A stretch of 64,000 nucleotides of DNA, from contig NZ_JQCL01000103.1 of the NCBI RefSeq assembly GCF_001438845.1, positions 225,379 through 289,378 of the forward strand. The letters are read 5' to 3'. The translations under genes and the position numbers were made by a program. The stretch is from Lactiplantibacillus xiangfangensis (GTDB lineage Bacteria; Bacillota; Bacilli; Lactobacillales; Lactobacillaceae). The notes under the pieces were generated by a model. The model ran no database searches. It worked only from the letters and a program-made list of their open reading frames with translations, and was not told where the DNA came from. The first letter of the stretch is position 1. Each line of letters opens with the position of its first letter. Shown piece after piece: positions 17,718 through 27,173 of the stretch.

Positions 17718-19871
17718 ATGCTTACCAAACTCCGTCAACACCTCAATACGCGGATTGGCTTCTTTTGGCTACTAGTTATTTTATTTTGGGCCAAAACACT
17801 TTTTGCGTATTTAGCTGAATTTTCATTAGGCGTTTCGGATATCCTGCAAGTCTTCTTGATGCTAGTCAATCCAATTGCTATTACGGTGTTTCTCTTTAGT
17901 CTGGCGTTTTACATTCGTAAAACCGGTTACTACTATTACATCCTCTTATTGATTGATGCTTTAGATACCGTTTTACTGTATGCCAACGTTATCTACTACC
18001 GCGAATTTACCGACTTTATGACCGTCAGTACCATCACCGGTTACTCTAAGGTTAATCAGGGCTTAACCGGTTCTTCACTGGCGCTGACCAATTGGTACGA
18101 CTTCATTTATTGGGCTGATATTTTAATTATGCTGGCCCTATTTATCTTTCATCGGATCAAACACGACGACCGACCGATTCCTAAGCGAACCGCTTTTGCC
18201 TTCACTTCGGTGGCCATCGCCGGTTTCGGGTTAAACCTGACCTTAGCAGAATCCAACCGTCCCCAGCTATTAACGCGGACCTTTGACCGTAACTACATTG
18301 TCAAATACTTGGGACTTGATGCCTTCACCGTTTACGACGGGATCAAGGATGAGCAAACCAACCACCAACGTGCCAGCGCAAAGAAATCTGAGCTGGACAC
18401 CGTCAAAGAATTCACGGAATCACACTACGCCGCTCCGAACGCGAAAATGTACGGTATCGCTAAGGGCAAAAACGTTATCGTGATTCACTTGGAAAGCTTC
18501 CAGCAATTCCTCATTGATAAAAGAATCAATGGTAAGGAAGTCACGCCATTCTTGAATAAGCTCTACCACAGTAATTCGACTTACGCCTTTAAGAACTTTT
18601 TCCACCAAGTCGGCCAAGGAAAAACTAGTGATGCCGAAAACATGCTAGAAACGAGTACTTACGGGCTATCGACTGGGTCACTGTTCTCACAGTTGGGCTC
18701 AGACAATACGTTCCAAGCGGCCCCCGCAATCTTGAATCAACGGGCCAAGTACTCCTCCGCCGTTTTCCACGGGAACGTGGCTAGTTTTTGGAACCGGAAT
18801 AACACTTATAAAAATATGGGTTATCAGTACTTCTTCGACGCCAGTTACTTCGATACGACTGGTGACAAATCAACTGGGTACGGTTTGAAGGATAAGTTAC
18901 TCTTCAAGAACTCCGTTGAGTACTTAGAACGGCTGCAACAACCGTTCTACGTTAAGTACATTACGGTCACCAACCACTTCCCATTCACGATGGATAAAGA
19001 AGATACTGATTTTAAGACGACCGATACTAGTGATTCTGCCATCAACGGCTATTTCCAAACTGCCCACTACTTAGACCAATCAGTGCACGAATTCTATAAC
19101 TACCTGAAAAAAACTGGTCTGTTAAAGAATTCAATGATTGTCTTGTATGGGGACCACTACGGCCTCTCCAACAGCGAAAATGAAACGTTAGCGCCCATTT
19201 TAGGTAAATCAGCGAGTGACTGGACCTCGTACGACAACGCCCAGTTACAGCGGGTGCCATTCATGGTTAACATTCCGGGCACGACCGGGGGTAAAATCGA
19301 ATCAACATACGGTGGTGAAATTGACGTCTTGCCAACCATCTTGCATTTGCTAGGAATTTCTAGCAAGCGCTACATTCAATTTGGGACCGACCTATTCTCT
19401 AAGGATCACGATCAAACGGTCGCATTCCGAAACCGCGACTTCGTTACACCTAAGTACACCGTTCTCAATGATAAAATTTATAGTAACGAGACGGGTGAAC
19501 AAATCGACGCGACGGAAGAAGTCCAAAAACAGGTCGACGCTGATCAGAAAAAGGTGAACAAGGAACTGAGTCTCTCAGACTCCTTAAACAATAAGAACTT
19601 GCTACGTTTTTACACACCAAAGGGCTTCAAAAAAGTCGACGCAGCAAAATACAACTACGCTGACGGCCTTGAAAAAGAAATCGAACTTCAGAACAAGTTG
19701 AAGAACGGTTCCACTAGTCTCTACTCGAAGTACGGCAACAAGTCGACTGAGTCGTTGTACCGCACGGATGCACCAGAAGACAGTCATAAGAAGACTGATT
19801 CAACGCGGATCAAGATCACCAATCCTGATGACAACGATACTTCAGCTACTTCTAGCAGTAGTTCCAAATAA
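17718..19871 (+). CDS. Lipoteichoic acid synthase family protein (LtaS type)
   Basis: Polymerises or transfers glycerol phosphate from phosphatidylglycerol on the outer membrane face. The 717 residues have five N-terminal membrane segments (about residues 10-180) and an external sulfatase-fold domain. Metal and catalytic sites are visible: Glu in VIHLESFQ near 258, the catalytic Thr in GQGKTSDAE near 303, and GDHYGLS near 478. The C-terminus has a long charged tail ending in a Ser run (TSATSSSSSK). GAGGT lies 8 bases before the ATG at 17718. A membrane GDPD gene follows, separated by a terminator. As L. plantarum has two LtaS paralogues, this may be the secondary one or a primase; not resolvable here. 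Confidence 0.9.
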   Translation: MLTKLRQHLNTRIGFFWLLVILFWAKTLFAYLAEFSLGVSDILQVFLMLVNPIAITVFLFSLAFYIRKTGYYYYILLLIDALDTVLLYANVIYYREFTDFMTVSTITGYSKVNQGLTGSSLALTNWYDFIYWADILIMLALFIFHRIKHDDRPIPKRTAFAFTSVAIAGFGLNLTLAESNRPQLLTRTFDRNYIVKYLGLDAFTVYDGIKDEQTNHQRASAKKSELDTVKEFTESHYAAPNAKMYGIAKGKNVIVIHLESFQQFLIDKRINGKEVTPFLNKLYHSNSTYAFKNFFHQVGQGKTSDAENMLETSTYGLSTGSLFSQLGSDNTFQAAPAILNQRAKYSSAVFHGNVASFWNRNNTYKNMGYQYFFDASYFDTTGDKSTGYGLKDKLLFKNSVEYLERLQQPFYVKYITVTNHFPFTMDKEDTDFKTTDTSDSAINGYFQTAHYLDQSVHEFYNYLKKTGLLKNSMIVLYGDHYGLSNSENETLAPILGKSASDWTSYDNAQLQRVPFMVNIPGTTGGKIESTYGGEIDVLPTILHLLGISSKRYIQFGTDLFSKDHDQTVAFRNRDFVTPKYTVLNDKIYSNETGEQIDATEEVQKQVDADQKKVNKELSLSDSLNNKNLLRFYTPKGFKKVDAAKYNYADGLEKEIELQNKLKNGSTSLYSKYGNKSTESLYRTDAPEDSHKKTDSTRIKITNPDDNDTSATSSSSSK

Positions 19872-19902
19872 ATAGTCTAAAAACAGTTCAACACTTAGAT
19901 TG

Positions 19903-19944
19903 AAAGTCCCGCGCAGAAATTTAAAATTTCTGCGCGGGACTTTT
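19903..19944. terminator. Terminator of the LtaS-family gene
   Basis: AAGTCCCGCGCAGAAATTT and its complement form a near-perfect long stem, followed by TTTT on the plus strand. Confidence 0.88.
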
Positions 19945-20055
19945 GCTTTATTATCAGACATAGCGAACTGCCCGGTCTGGCACCTCAATTCGCAACCCCG
20001 CTCAATCGTAGTTAATGCTAAACTATAAATAAATCTATTTAAGGGGGCTCAATCA

Positions 20056-21849
20056 ATGGGCGCTTGGCGTTTTTGGTGGGATGGTACCCGCCGCTTTTGG
20101 AAAAACTGGGGCAGCTACGTTGCTTTGATTTTTGGCACGAACTTAGTCATCAGCTACCTCGCAATTCCGTTTTTCAACTGGGCACTAGAACTACTGCTCA
20201 AATCTCAAGGGGTCACGTACGTTTCGTATACTAACCTTGGGCATATTATCATCCGGTACCCGTTAGCGGCGGTCGGGATGATAATTATTTTACTTGCTCT
20301 TATTATTCTAGTTTACTGGCAATTTGCCTTTCTGCTACTTGGCATCATGAACATCTTTCGGGGACGGCCGCAAACCGTGGTCGCCGTTTTACGTGAGACG
20401 TTTTCTAGTCTTCACGATACGTCGATCAGTACCTTTCTCTTTTTCATCGGCTACTTTATTGTCATTTTGCCATTTGGAAGTTTCATCTTCACGACCCCAC
20501 TGCTAAATAAGGCCCAGATTCCAGCCTTCATTGTCAGCTACCTGCTGGATAACCCGTGGATGGCAGTTGGCCTAGCAGTCTTCTATCTGGGCGCCGGTTA
20601 CATCGGAATTCGGTTGATTACACTGTTACCCCTGATGATTATCGACCAATTACCTTGGAAATCAGCTGTGGCGCGCAGTTGGTCCCAAACGCGTCACAAA
20701 ACACTACGCTACCTCTGGTACATGCTCGTGATTTTAATTATGGTCACGCTAGTCGTTTCATTACTTTACGCCACTATCTACGCTGCCCAACTGGCACTGG
20801 ATAAAACGGCTTGGGCCATGGCAGCGGCCACCGTTAACCTGTTCATCATGGAGAGCGTCACCGAGATCATCATCTGCTACACAACGGCCATCTTTATGAT
20901 GCTGATCATTGCCTGCTATCGACAAGACTTCACGATTCTCCGACAACGGCCTTTCCACTTTAACGAAGCGCCCCGTTTGCGACGTTTCACACGCAGTAGC
21001 GTCATCGTCGGACTAGTCCTTGCTAGTGGTCTATTGGTGGCTTTTAACCTAATCTACTTGAACGGGCTAGCCATTACCAAGCCACTCATTATTTCCCACC
21101 GGGGTGTCGACGACGGCAACGGCGTTCAAAACACGATTCCAGCACTCGTTAAGACAAGTCAGTTGCATCCCGATTACGTTGAAATGGACGTCCAAGTCAC
21201 GAAGGACCATCAATTTGTCGTGATGCACGACCCGAACTTAAAAACGCTAGCGGGCATTAAAAAGAAACCTGGAAAATTAACGCTTAAACAGTTGGAAAAA
21301 ATTACCGTCCGTGAAAACGGCTACGCAGCTAAAATTCCAAGCTTTGATGCGTATCTAAAGGCTGCTCATCAGCGCCATCAAAAACTGTTGGTCGAAATCA
21401 AAACCAGTTCGGTCTACACCAGGGCCGACACGCAACGTTTTATTGACCGTTACGGTAAAACACTTATCGCCCATCACGATCAAGTTCACACGTTGAGCTA
21501 CCGGGTCATGAGCGACCTGAAACACTTAGACAAGCAACAATTTGTGAGCTACATTTTGCCGTATAACCTGACATTCCCACATACCGATGCTAACGGCTAC
21601 ACCATGGAAGTGACAACACTCAATGATCGCTTCGTGGATAAAGCCGAGCGTTATCACAAAGCCGTTTACGCTTGGGACATTGATGATACCGACCAAATGG
21701 ATCAGATGATGTTCATGGGCGTCACTGCGGTCATTACGGACAACCTCCATGAAATGCAAACAGAGGCTAAGACCAACACTGAAAATCCTAGTTACGCGAA
21801 GTTACTGTTGACCTTTATGAACGAGCTCAGTCTGACGAGTAATGACTAG
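20056..21849 (+). CDS. Membrane-anchored glycerophosphodiester phosphodiesterase
   Basis: Hydrolyses glycerophosphodiesters (lipid deacylation products or possibly teichoic acid glycerol phosphate) to glycerol 3-phosphate and an alcohol. The 597 residues start with a glpQ-membrane domain of about eight segments (residues 15-345), followed by the catalytic GDPD domain (about 350-590) with ISHRGVDDGNGVQNT, EMDVQVTKDHQFVVMHD and LVEIKTS carrying the usual His, Arg, Glu and Asp residues. AAGGGGG lies 9 bases before the ATG. It is adjacent to an LtaS-family gene, suggesting shared polyglycerolphosphate metabolism. Terminator follows. Confidence 0.93.
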   Translation: MGAWRFWWDGTRRFWKNWGSYVALIFGTNLVISYLAIPFFNWALELLLKSQGVTYVSYTNLGHIIIRYPLAAVGMIIILLALIILVYWQFAFLLLGIMNIFRGRPQTVVAVLRETFSSLHDTSISTFLFFIGYFIVILPFGSFIFTTPLLNKAQIPAFIVSYLLDNPWMAVGLAVFYLGAGYIGIRLITLLPLMIIDQLPWKSAVARSWSQTRHKTLRYLWYMLVILIMVTLVVSLLYATIYAAQLALDKTAWAMAAATVNLFIMESVTEIIICYTTAIFMMLIIACYRQDFTILRQRPFHFNEAPRLRRFTRSSVIVGLVLASGLLVAFNLIYLNGLAITKPLIISHRGVDDGNGVQNTIPALVKTSQLHPDYVEMDVQVTKDHQFVVMHDPNLKTLAGIKKKPGKLTLKQLEKITVRENGYAAKIPSFDAYLKAAHQRHQKLLVEIKTSSVYTRADTQRFIDRYGKTLIAHHDQVHTLSYRVMSDLKHLDKQQFVSYILPYNLTFPHTDANGYTMEVTTLNDRFVDKAERYHKAVYAWDIDDTDQMDQMMFMGVTAVITDNLHEMQTEAKTNTENPSYAKLLLTFMNELSLTSND

Positions 21850-21919
21850 GTATTTTTCATAATATTTGCTCCGTCGGGAAGCCCTGGTATGCTATCAGTG
21901 TCAACCAGATTAGGTTCAT

Positions 21920-21967
21920 AAAAAAGGTCCTTATCATCAGCAACGAACTGATGATAAGGACCTTTTT
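21920..21967. terminator. Bidirectional terminator between GDPD and reductase genes
   Basis: AAAAAGGTCCTTATCATCAG and its exact complement enclose a 7-base loop between convergent genes. Confidence 0.9.
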
Positions 21968-21971
21968 CAAT

Positions 21972-22976
21972 CTAATGGTGCGCGTTTTTCTCAAATAATG
22001 TTGTGCTGTGTAACGGACTGCGGCGTTCTGGATATAGCCGCATCATTAACTGGTTGACCGCGTTCGGTGCTTCACCGAAGCCACTGGCAATCAAACCTAA
22101 CTTCCCAGGATAGGTTACCGTATCCCCAATGGCCGTAATTCCGGGAACATCCGTATTCATCTCGGTATCGACATCAAACAGATGGTTCGTCATGGTTGGC
22201 ACAACGTCCCAATTTCGAATCACCTTATTATCCGCGATAAACCCATAATTAACGATCAAATCGTCCACGGCTAACGTTTCCTCTGCGGTTCCCCGGACTT
22301 CTTTCATACTCAAGTTAAGTTGCCCCGATGGTGTTTCAGCGAGCGCTTTAATCAAAAATGGGGTCTTGATTTCAACGGACGACGCCTTCAACAGGTCGAC
22401 GCTGTGCTCCATTCCCCGGAACTGATTGCGCCGGTGCATGATGTACACTTTTTTAGCTACCTTTTCCAACATCAAAGCCATGTCGATGGCCGAATCACCA
22501 CCACCGGCAACTAACACCGTTTGGTCCTTAAACTTATCCAGACTAGGAATATGATAAAATAGCTGACTGCCCTCAAAGTCACCGGCATTATCGACTGCTA
22601 AGCGCCGGGGTTCAAACGCCCCGCTCCCGGTCGCAACAATAATCGCCTTCGTATGTGAAACCGTCCCGTTGACGGTCGTGACCGTAAAGTCACCCATGGC
22701 GCCACTCACATTGACCACCGCACTACTTAGTGCGACATCAATTGGGAATTGCTTCATTTGGCTCGCCAATTGGCTAACCAAATCGGTCGCCTTAATGGCT
22801 GGGTACCCCGCAACATCGTGAATCATTTTTTCCGGGTAGAGGGCTTGGACTTGCCCACCCAACGTTGGAAGACTCTCTAATAACTGGACCCGCGCATTGC
22901 GCATCCCTGCATAAAAGGCTGCAAACATCCCAACGGGACCGCCGCCAATAATGGTCAAATCATATTCTGCACTCAT
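21972..22976 (-). CDS. Ferredoxin/flavodoxin-NADP+ reductase, thioredoxin-reductase-like (YumC type)
   Basis: A 334-residue homodimer-type flavoenzyme that passes NADPH electrons to ferredoxin or flavodoxin. It has the FAD motif IIGGGPVGMFAAFYAG at the N-terminus, GGQVQALYPEK, the NADPH motif VAGGGDSAIDMAL near 165 and the C-terminal FAD block ITAIGDTVTYPGK near 285. The thioredoxin-reductase CxxC is absent, as in YumC-type enzymes. The ATG at 22976 is chosen because AGGAAG lies 10 bases upstream; the longer form would overlap the promoter region. Divergent from the hydrolase gene. Confidence 0.93.
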   Translation of the reverse strand: MSAEYDLTIIGGGPVGMFAAFYAGMRNARVQLLESLPTLGGQVQALYPEKMIHDVAGYPAIKATDLVSQLASQMKQFPIDVALSSAVVNVSGAMGDFTVTTVNGTVSHTKAIIVATGSGAFEPRRLAVDNAGDFEGSQLFYHIPSLDKFKDQTVLVAGGGDSAIDMALMLEKVAKKVYIMHRRNQFRGMEHSVDLLKASSVEIKTPFLIKALAETPSGQLNLSMKEVRGTAEETLAVDDLIVNYGFIADNKVIRNWDVVPTMTNHLFDVDTEMNTDVPGITAIGDTVTYPGKLGLIASGFGEAPNAVNQLMMRLYPERRSPLHSTTLFEKNAHH

Positions 22977-23094
22977 GCTTTCACTACTTCCTAATCGTTT
23001 ATTCGTTGGCTTAATTTTAGAGGATTCACTAAGGTTTTGCAAAACCAATTTCCCAATTTTCAACTATAATGGGTTTAGAAAGGAAAGTGATCGT

Positions 23095-23865
23095 GTGCGA
23101 CGCTCTAAAATTATAACTTGTATGGCAATCGTCAGTGCGGCCGTTGTCACTCTGAGTGGTGCTTATTGGCAGTGGCGCTTGACACCCCTAAAACACGTTC
23201 AAGTCCAATCAACTAACATTCCGACCGTCTTCGTTGCCGGCGACTATGCGAAGGCCTTCTCAACTAACGGCTTCGTTCACCGACTGAGTGCGACCCACTT
23301 AATGACCCGGGCTTTGATGGTACACGTTGCTAAAAACGGGCACGTCGTCGTTAAACAGTTCGCGCCACTACGGCACAACCCGACCATTCAAGTCGTTTTT
23401 GCCGATAATCACCATTCCAAACGCCAAGCGCGGCAACTGGCGACCGTTATGCACCTACTTAATCAGCGTTACCACGTCCAGCAATTCAACGCGGTCGGCC
23501 ATTCCTCTGGGGGCAACATCATTTTCGATTACTTGACCGCTAACCATCAGGAAGCTCAACCACACATCCAGCGCTTCGTCTCCATTGGGACCAACTATCC
23601 AAACGCCGCGCTGCAGCTTAAGCACTTGCCGCAACAAACTAAGATTCTAAACATCGCCGGCCAAATTTGGCGGACATCGGGTGACGGCGAAGTCCAATTA
23701 AATGGCATCCTCGCCTTTAGCAAGTTATTGACCGCCCATCACTTTGAAATTCAAACTAAAATCATTCACGGCAACCCGCTACGGACTGAACACTCGATGC
23801 TGCATATCAACCCGACCGTTGATGCTCAACTAGCAACTTTTCTATACGGTACTTCGAATTCTTAA
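23095..23865 (+). CDS. Secreted or membrane-anchored alpha/beta hydrolase (DUF915-like)
   Basis: A 256-residue protein with an N-terminal signal/anchor (about residues 6-25, positively charged start) and an alpha/beta hydrolase domain: the nucleophile elbow is VGHSSGGNIIFDYL near residue 140, with a late TEHSMLH histidine near 235. The start is taken as GTG at 23095, since AAAGGAAAG lies 7 bases before it; upstream ATG codons would overlap the divergent reductase. Members act outside the membrane with unknown ester substrates. Confidence 0.82.
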   Translation: MRRSKIITCMAIVSAAVVTLSGAYWQWRLTPLKHVQVQSTNIPTVFVAGDYAKAFSTNGFVHRLSATHLMTRALMVHVAKNGHVVVKQFAPLRHNPTIQVVFADNHHSKRQARQLATVMHLLNQRYHVQQFNAVGHSSGGNIIFDYLTANHQEAQPHIQRFVSIGTNYPNAALQLKHLPQQTKILNIAGQIWRTSGDGEVQLNGILAFSKLLTAHHFEIQTKIIHGNPLRTEHSMLHINPTVDAQLATFLYGTSNS

Positions 23866-23937
23866 ATATAATCATCATTTTATCAATAGCTACGGAGATC
23901 ACCTTGATCTTGCGTAGTTATTTTTTGTCCCTAATTA

Positions 23938-24420
23938 AAGGTTGAAAATTCTAAAATTGTTATCATCACCATAACAGTAACAATAGTCATTCCTAAATTA
24001 TCCGCTCCGTCGGATAGCCCTGGTGTGCTATGGGGGACGGTCCCAGCCAAAGTGCTGTCTGCGGCCTCGATTCAAAGCCGACAGCCCACGTCTTTGAATC
24101 GCCCCGCAAAATTGGTAGATAAAAACCACCTGCCAATTTTGCCGACACAGCACACCAAGGCTATCCGACTGCGCTCAAAACAGTCCTACTATTGTGATTT
24201 GGATAATCGGAGGTTGTCACTGATGATATCAGTCGTGAAGGTGGCCTTAACCGGTGATTTTCCGGTCTTAGGCCACGGACGGTCCGGGGCAATTGCGTTT
24301 TTTGCAAGTGTTCCGGGCGAGGGGCTAGACCGCTCCCCAGGCTAGGCCCGGTCCCACGACCACATATCATCAGTGGCAACCGGACTAGCTTATACAAGTA
24401 GCTAATCCCCACCGATTGTC
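23938..24420 (-). repeat. Dispersed palindromic repeat, copy 3, interrupted
   Basis: Inverted relative to copies 1 and 2. It begins with AAAGGTTGAAAATTCTAAAA and keeps the outer arms (CCGTCGGATAGCC / GGCTATCCGACTGCGC), the CTTTGAATCGCCCCGC block and the GATTTGGATAA block. Homology to copy 2 continues after a 170-bp insertion (GGACT, ACAAGTAGCTAAT). Confidence 0.8.
24212..24381. mobile_element. MITE-like 170-bp terminal-inverted-repeat element
   Basis: Starts GGTTGTCACTGATGATAT and ends with the complement of GGTTGCCACTGATGATAT (one mismatch in 18). Immediate flanks are GGA on both sides (24209-24211 and 24382-24384), while copy 2 of the host repeat has a single GGACT at the matching place, so the empty site is visible in the same window. 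The interior has GC-rich hairpins (GTGGCCT...AGGCCAC; CCGGGGCAATTGC...GCAAGTGTTCCGG) and no transposase. Confidence 0.65.
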
Positions 24421-24605
24421 CAACAGAAACGACAATAGTAAAACTAATTTTAGCGCAGTCAGATAGCCTCACGTTTGACTACCTGACAAACGATTATTAC
24501 GACTAAACCATCCCACGCTAACCATGTTAGATTAGCCTCGTTCGCCACTCCCAACGGCAATCCCGTTGTTTTTGACGCGAATTCATTTTAAAGATGGTGA
24601 TAAGT

Positions 24606-24827
24606 ATGACTTCACGGCCCATTTCAAACCGACAATTTCAACGTTTTACGACAACAACGCAAGCGACCACACACGTTCGTCATAATCAGCGCGCGGCTAG
24701 TAACTTAGCCCAGACTGATCAAAAGCAACGCGTCTTACGGCAACACCACACGCTAGTATTGCAAAAAAGCGATCACCACGTTTTACGTGGCAATCGCAGT
24801 ATGACTCTGACGACTAAACATCACTAA
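24606..24827 (+). CDS. Small basic hypothetical protein
   Basis: A 73-residue Gln-, Thr-, His- and Arg-rich product starting MTSRPISNRQF. A weak AGATGG-type ribosome site precedes the ATG, and a good terminator follows 20 bases after the stop, arguing that a transcript ends here. I recognise no family. It could equally be a small RNA gene whose open frame is incidental. Confidence 0.4.
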   Translation: MTSRPISNRQFQRFTTTTQATTHVRHNQRAASNLAQTDQKQRVLRQHHTLVLQKSDHHVLRGNRSMTLTTKHH

Positions 24828-24845
24828 CTGATGTTAGGTCCATTT

Positions 24846-24899
24846 AAGTTCAGTTAAACGCGCTCTTTCAATTAGAACGTCTTTAACTGAACTTTTTTT
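24846..24899 (+). terminator. Terminator after the small basic gene
   Basis: AAGTTCAGTTAAA and TTTAACTGAACTT enclose a 23-base loop followed by seven T. Confidence 0.85.
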
Positions 24900-24949
24900 G
24901 ATACCTGGCTAGCTTGTTTAAGAATCTAAACTAACTATGTTAAAGGCAG

Positions 24950-25834
24950 CTAATCCTTTTCATGATCAAGTTTATTAAGGGCCCGCTTCAAAACATCTTG
25001 CGCGTCAGCGTCTAGCGACGGGTAAGCTAATGGTAATTCCCCCATCCGCTGATTGATGATTTCTGAAACGCAGAGACGCGAGTACCACTTGCTATCAGAC
25101 GGAATCACGTACCACGGCACTGATTTTGACGCCGTTTGTGTAATTGCATCTTCATAGACCCGTTGGTAGTCGTCCCAGTATTTCCGTTCCCGGACATCAG
25201 CTGCTGAGAACTTCCAATTGTGACTTGGAATCTCAATCCGGCGAATAAACCGTTGCTTCTGTTCCGCCTTCGACATGTGGAGGAAGAATTTCAACACAAG
25301 GTACCCATTACGTTGCAAGTATTCTTCAAAATATTTTAGATCCTCAAACCGTTGCTCAAAGAAGGCGTCGTCCACTTGTTCTGGCTTTTGAATATCCCCA
25401 ATGTGGGCGTTCAGAATAATCTCCGGGTGCACGCGGCTGACCAAAACGTCCTCGTAATAGGACCGGTTAAAAATGCCAATCATCCCTCGCTTCGGGACCT
25501 GGTCGTGGATACGCCACAAATAATCATGGGCGAGTTCGCGACTACTTGGTTGTTTAAACGACGTGACTTGGCAGCCCTGAGGATTGACCCCACTCATGAT
25601 ATGCGCAATCATACTATCTTTGCCCGCAGCGTCCATGGCTTGAAAAATAATCAAGACGCCACGCCGGTCTTGTGCGTATAGTTTGCCCTGTAACTCCGTT
25701 AATTGCTTAATATTTTTCGCAATCTCCGCTTTAATGGCCTTTTCGTCCGTGTACTTTTCATCTGGCGCCGTCGCTAATTTTGTTAGCCCTAACGTTTTCT
25801 TACCCGTATACCGATATTCTTTTTCAAAATTCAC
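24950..25834 (-). CDS. Polyphosphate kinase 2 family protein (polyphosphate:nucleotide phosphotransferase)
   Basis: Transfers phosphate between polyphosphate and nucleotides in the cytoplasm. The 294 residues contain the Walker A-like FQAMDAAGKDSMIAHIMSG near residue 70, FNRSYYEDVLVSRVHPE (lid/Walker B region) near 125 and the KFFLHMSKAEQKQRF segment. Size matches single-domain class PPK2 enzymes that form ADP or ATP from AMP/ADP. GTG start with GAAGGGAAG 8 bases before. Monocistronic, with 255 bases of unremarkable upstream sequence shared with the divergent nucleoside hydrolase. Confidence 0.93.
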   Translation of the reverse strand: MNFEKEYRYTGKKTLGLTKLATAPDEKYTDEKAIKAEIAKNIKQLTELQGKLYAQDRRGVLIIFQAMDAAGKDSMIAHIMSGVNPQGCQVTSFKQPSSRELAHDYLWRIHDQVPKRGMIGIFNRSYYEDVLVSRVHPEIILNAHIGDIQKPEQVDDAFFEQRFEDLKYFEEYLQRNGYLVLKFFLHMSKAEQKQRFIRRIEIPSHNWKFSAADVRERKYWDDYQRVYEDAITQTASKSVPWYVIPSDSKWYSRLCVSEIINQRMGELPLAYPSLDADAQDVLKRALNKLDHEKD

Positions 25835-26089
25835 TGCCTGAACTTCCCTTCATCACCGGTTGATCATTGGCGTAGTCAATTAATCAATTTACTTTGACTG
25901 TAAGTATAAGGCAGCGATTACATTTTGACCAGTCATTCCCCGGTTTCATAATCCGAACAATTGCTAGTTTTATCCGCTTGGTAATTCGCAGTCAACCGTT
26001 GTCACAGCCGTCTGAAACGTTTACAATTAAATCATAGTTCTACCAAGGTTACCAATACGGTGAATACCTAATCAGGGAGGATGTTACTA

Positions 26090-27046
26090 ATGGCAAAACG
26101 CAAAATGATTTTAGACTTGGATACGGGGATCGACGACGCACTGGCAATTGCTTACGCGGTCGGCGCTCCCGACGTTGATTTAATTGGGATCATTAGTTCA
26201 TACGGTAACGTGGTCGTTCCACAAGCGGCCGACAATAGTTTACGGATTTTGGAATTACTTGGCGCAACCGATGTTCCAGTCTTTCTAGGTGAACCACATT
26301 CCAGTACGACCGAACATTTCGACGTTATGGCGATTTCACAACAGATTCACGGAAAAAACGGGATTGGCGAAGTTGATTTGCCAGCACCTAAACGTGCCGT
26401 TGAAACGCAGTCCGGCGTGGACTTCTTAATCGATGCCGTTCACCAGTATGGTGCCGACCTCACGTTAGTGCCAACTGGTCCGCTAACCAACTTAGCCGCA
26501 GCGCTCAAAAAGGCACCAGATATCGCGACAACGATTGGTAATGTCACTCTCATGGGTGGTGCGCTGACCGTTCCTGGTAACGTCAGCCATTTTGCCGAAG
26601 CAAACATCAACCAAGACGCAGAAGCAGCTAACGACGTCTTCACCAGTGACTTAAACTTGACCATGGTCGGATTAGACGTCACGTTGCGGACCTTGTTAAC
26701 CAAACACGAAACGCAACAATGGCGTGATTTAAAGACTACTGCGGGTGCTAAGTTTGCCGACATCGTGGACTACTACATCGCCGCTTACGAAGTCACCAGT
26801 CCCGATTTACACGGCTGTGCCTTGCACGATCCATTAGCCGTCGGGGTTGCCTTAGACCCTAGCTTCGTCACCACGTTAGACCTCAACATGTTCGTTGAAG
26901 CAGAAGGTGTTGACTACGGCCGAACCATTGGCGACCCGGCCCGACTCAACGACCCAACCAACGTGACGGTTGCCTTAACAGTGGATAAAGATCGTTACTT
27001 GAAGACCTTTATGACCTACTTAACCACCCTCTTTAAAAAGAACTAA
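26090..27046 (+). CDS. Nucleoside hydrolase (inosine-uridine preferring type)
   Basis: Splits the N-glycosidic bond of ribonucleosides for salvage. The 318 residues begin with the calcium-binding LDLDTGIDDALAIAYA, followed by the VPVFLGE block, TLVPTGPLTNLA and LMGGALTVPGNVSHFAEAN, ending with the conserved HDPLAVG near residue 250. The ATG at 26090 is chosen because GGGAGG directly abuts the first ATG and lies 9 bases before the second. Base specificity cannot be read. Confidence 0.93.
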   Translation: MAKRKMILDLDTGIDDALAIAYAVGAPDVDLIGIISSYGNVVVPQAADNSLRILELLGATDVPVFLGEPHSSTTEHFDVMAISQQIHGKNGIGEVDLPAPKRAVETQSGVDFLIDAVHQYGADLTLVPTGPLTNLAAALKKAPDIATTIGNVTLMGGALTVPGNVSHFAEANINQDAEAANDVFTSDLNLTMVGLDVTLRTLLTKHETQQWRDLKTTAGAKFADIVDYYIAAYEVTSPDLHGCALHDPLAVGVALDPSFVTTLDLNMFVEAEGVDYGRTIGDPARLNDPTNVTVALTVDKDRYLKTFMTYLTTLFKKN

Positions 27047-27065
27047 CATCACTATTTAAAACCAA

Positions 27066-27115
27066 AATAACACTGTCCCACCGTCAAAATTTGGCTGGTG
27101 GGACGGTGTTATTTT
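27066..27115 (+). terminator. Terminator of the nucleoside hydrolase gene
   Basis: AATAACACTGTCCCACC pairs with GGTGGGACGGTGTTATT, followed by TTT. Confidence 0.87.
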
Positions 27116-27173
27116 TACCTCAAGCGCTAAACGTGGTAAATTGAATTAAAACGATTTGAAAGTGGGCATCATA

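Larger units (their letters stand above)
23866..24605. other. Long intergenic region filled by nested repeats
   Basis: Apart from a short A/T-rich tail after the hydrolase, this 740-base region consists of repeat copy 3 (23.94-24.42 kb), the nested 170-bp element, and about 110 bases leading to a small gene. It contains no credible large gene. Confidence 0.75.

Noticed and set aside
24025-24476. Tandem tRNA or rRNA-like GC-rich hairpins in the repeat
   Set aside because: Stems lack a TTC loop or CCA context and no conserved rRNA segments are present; they are explained by the repeat and nested element.
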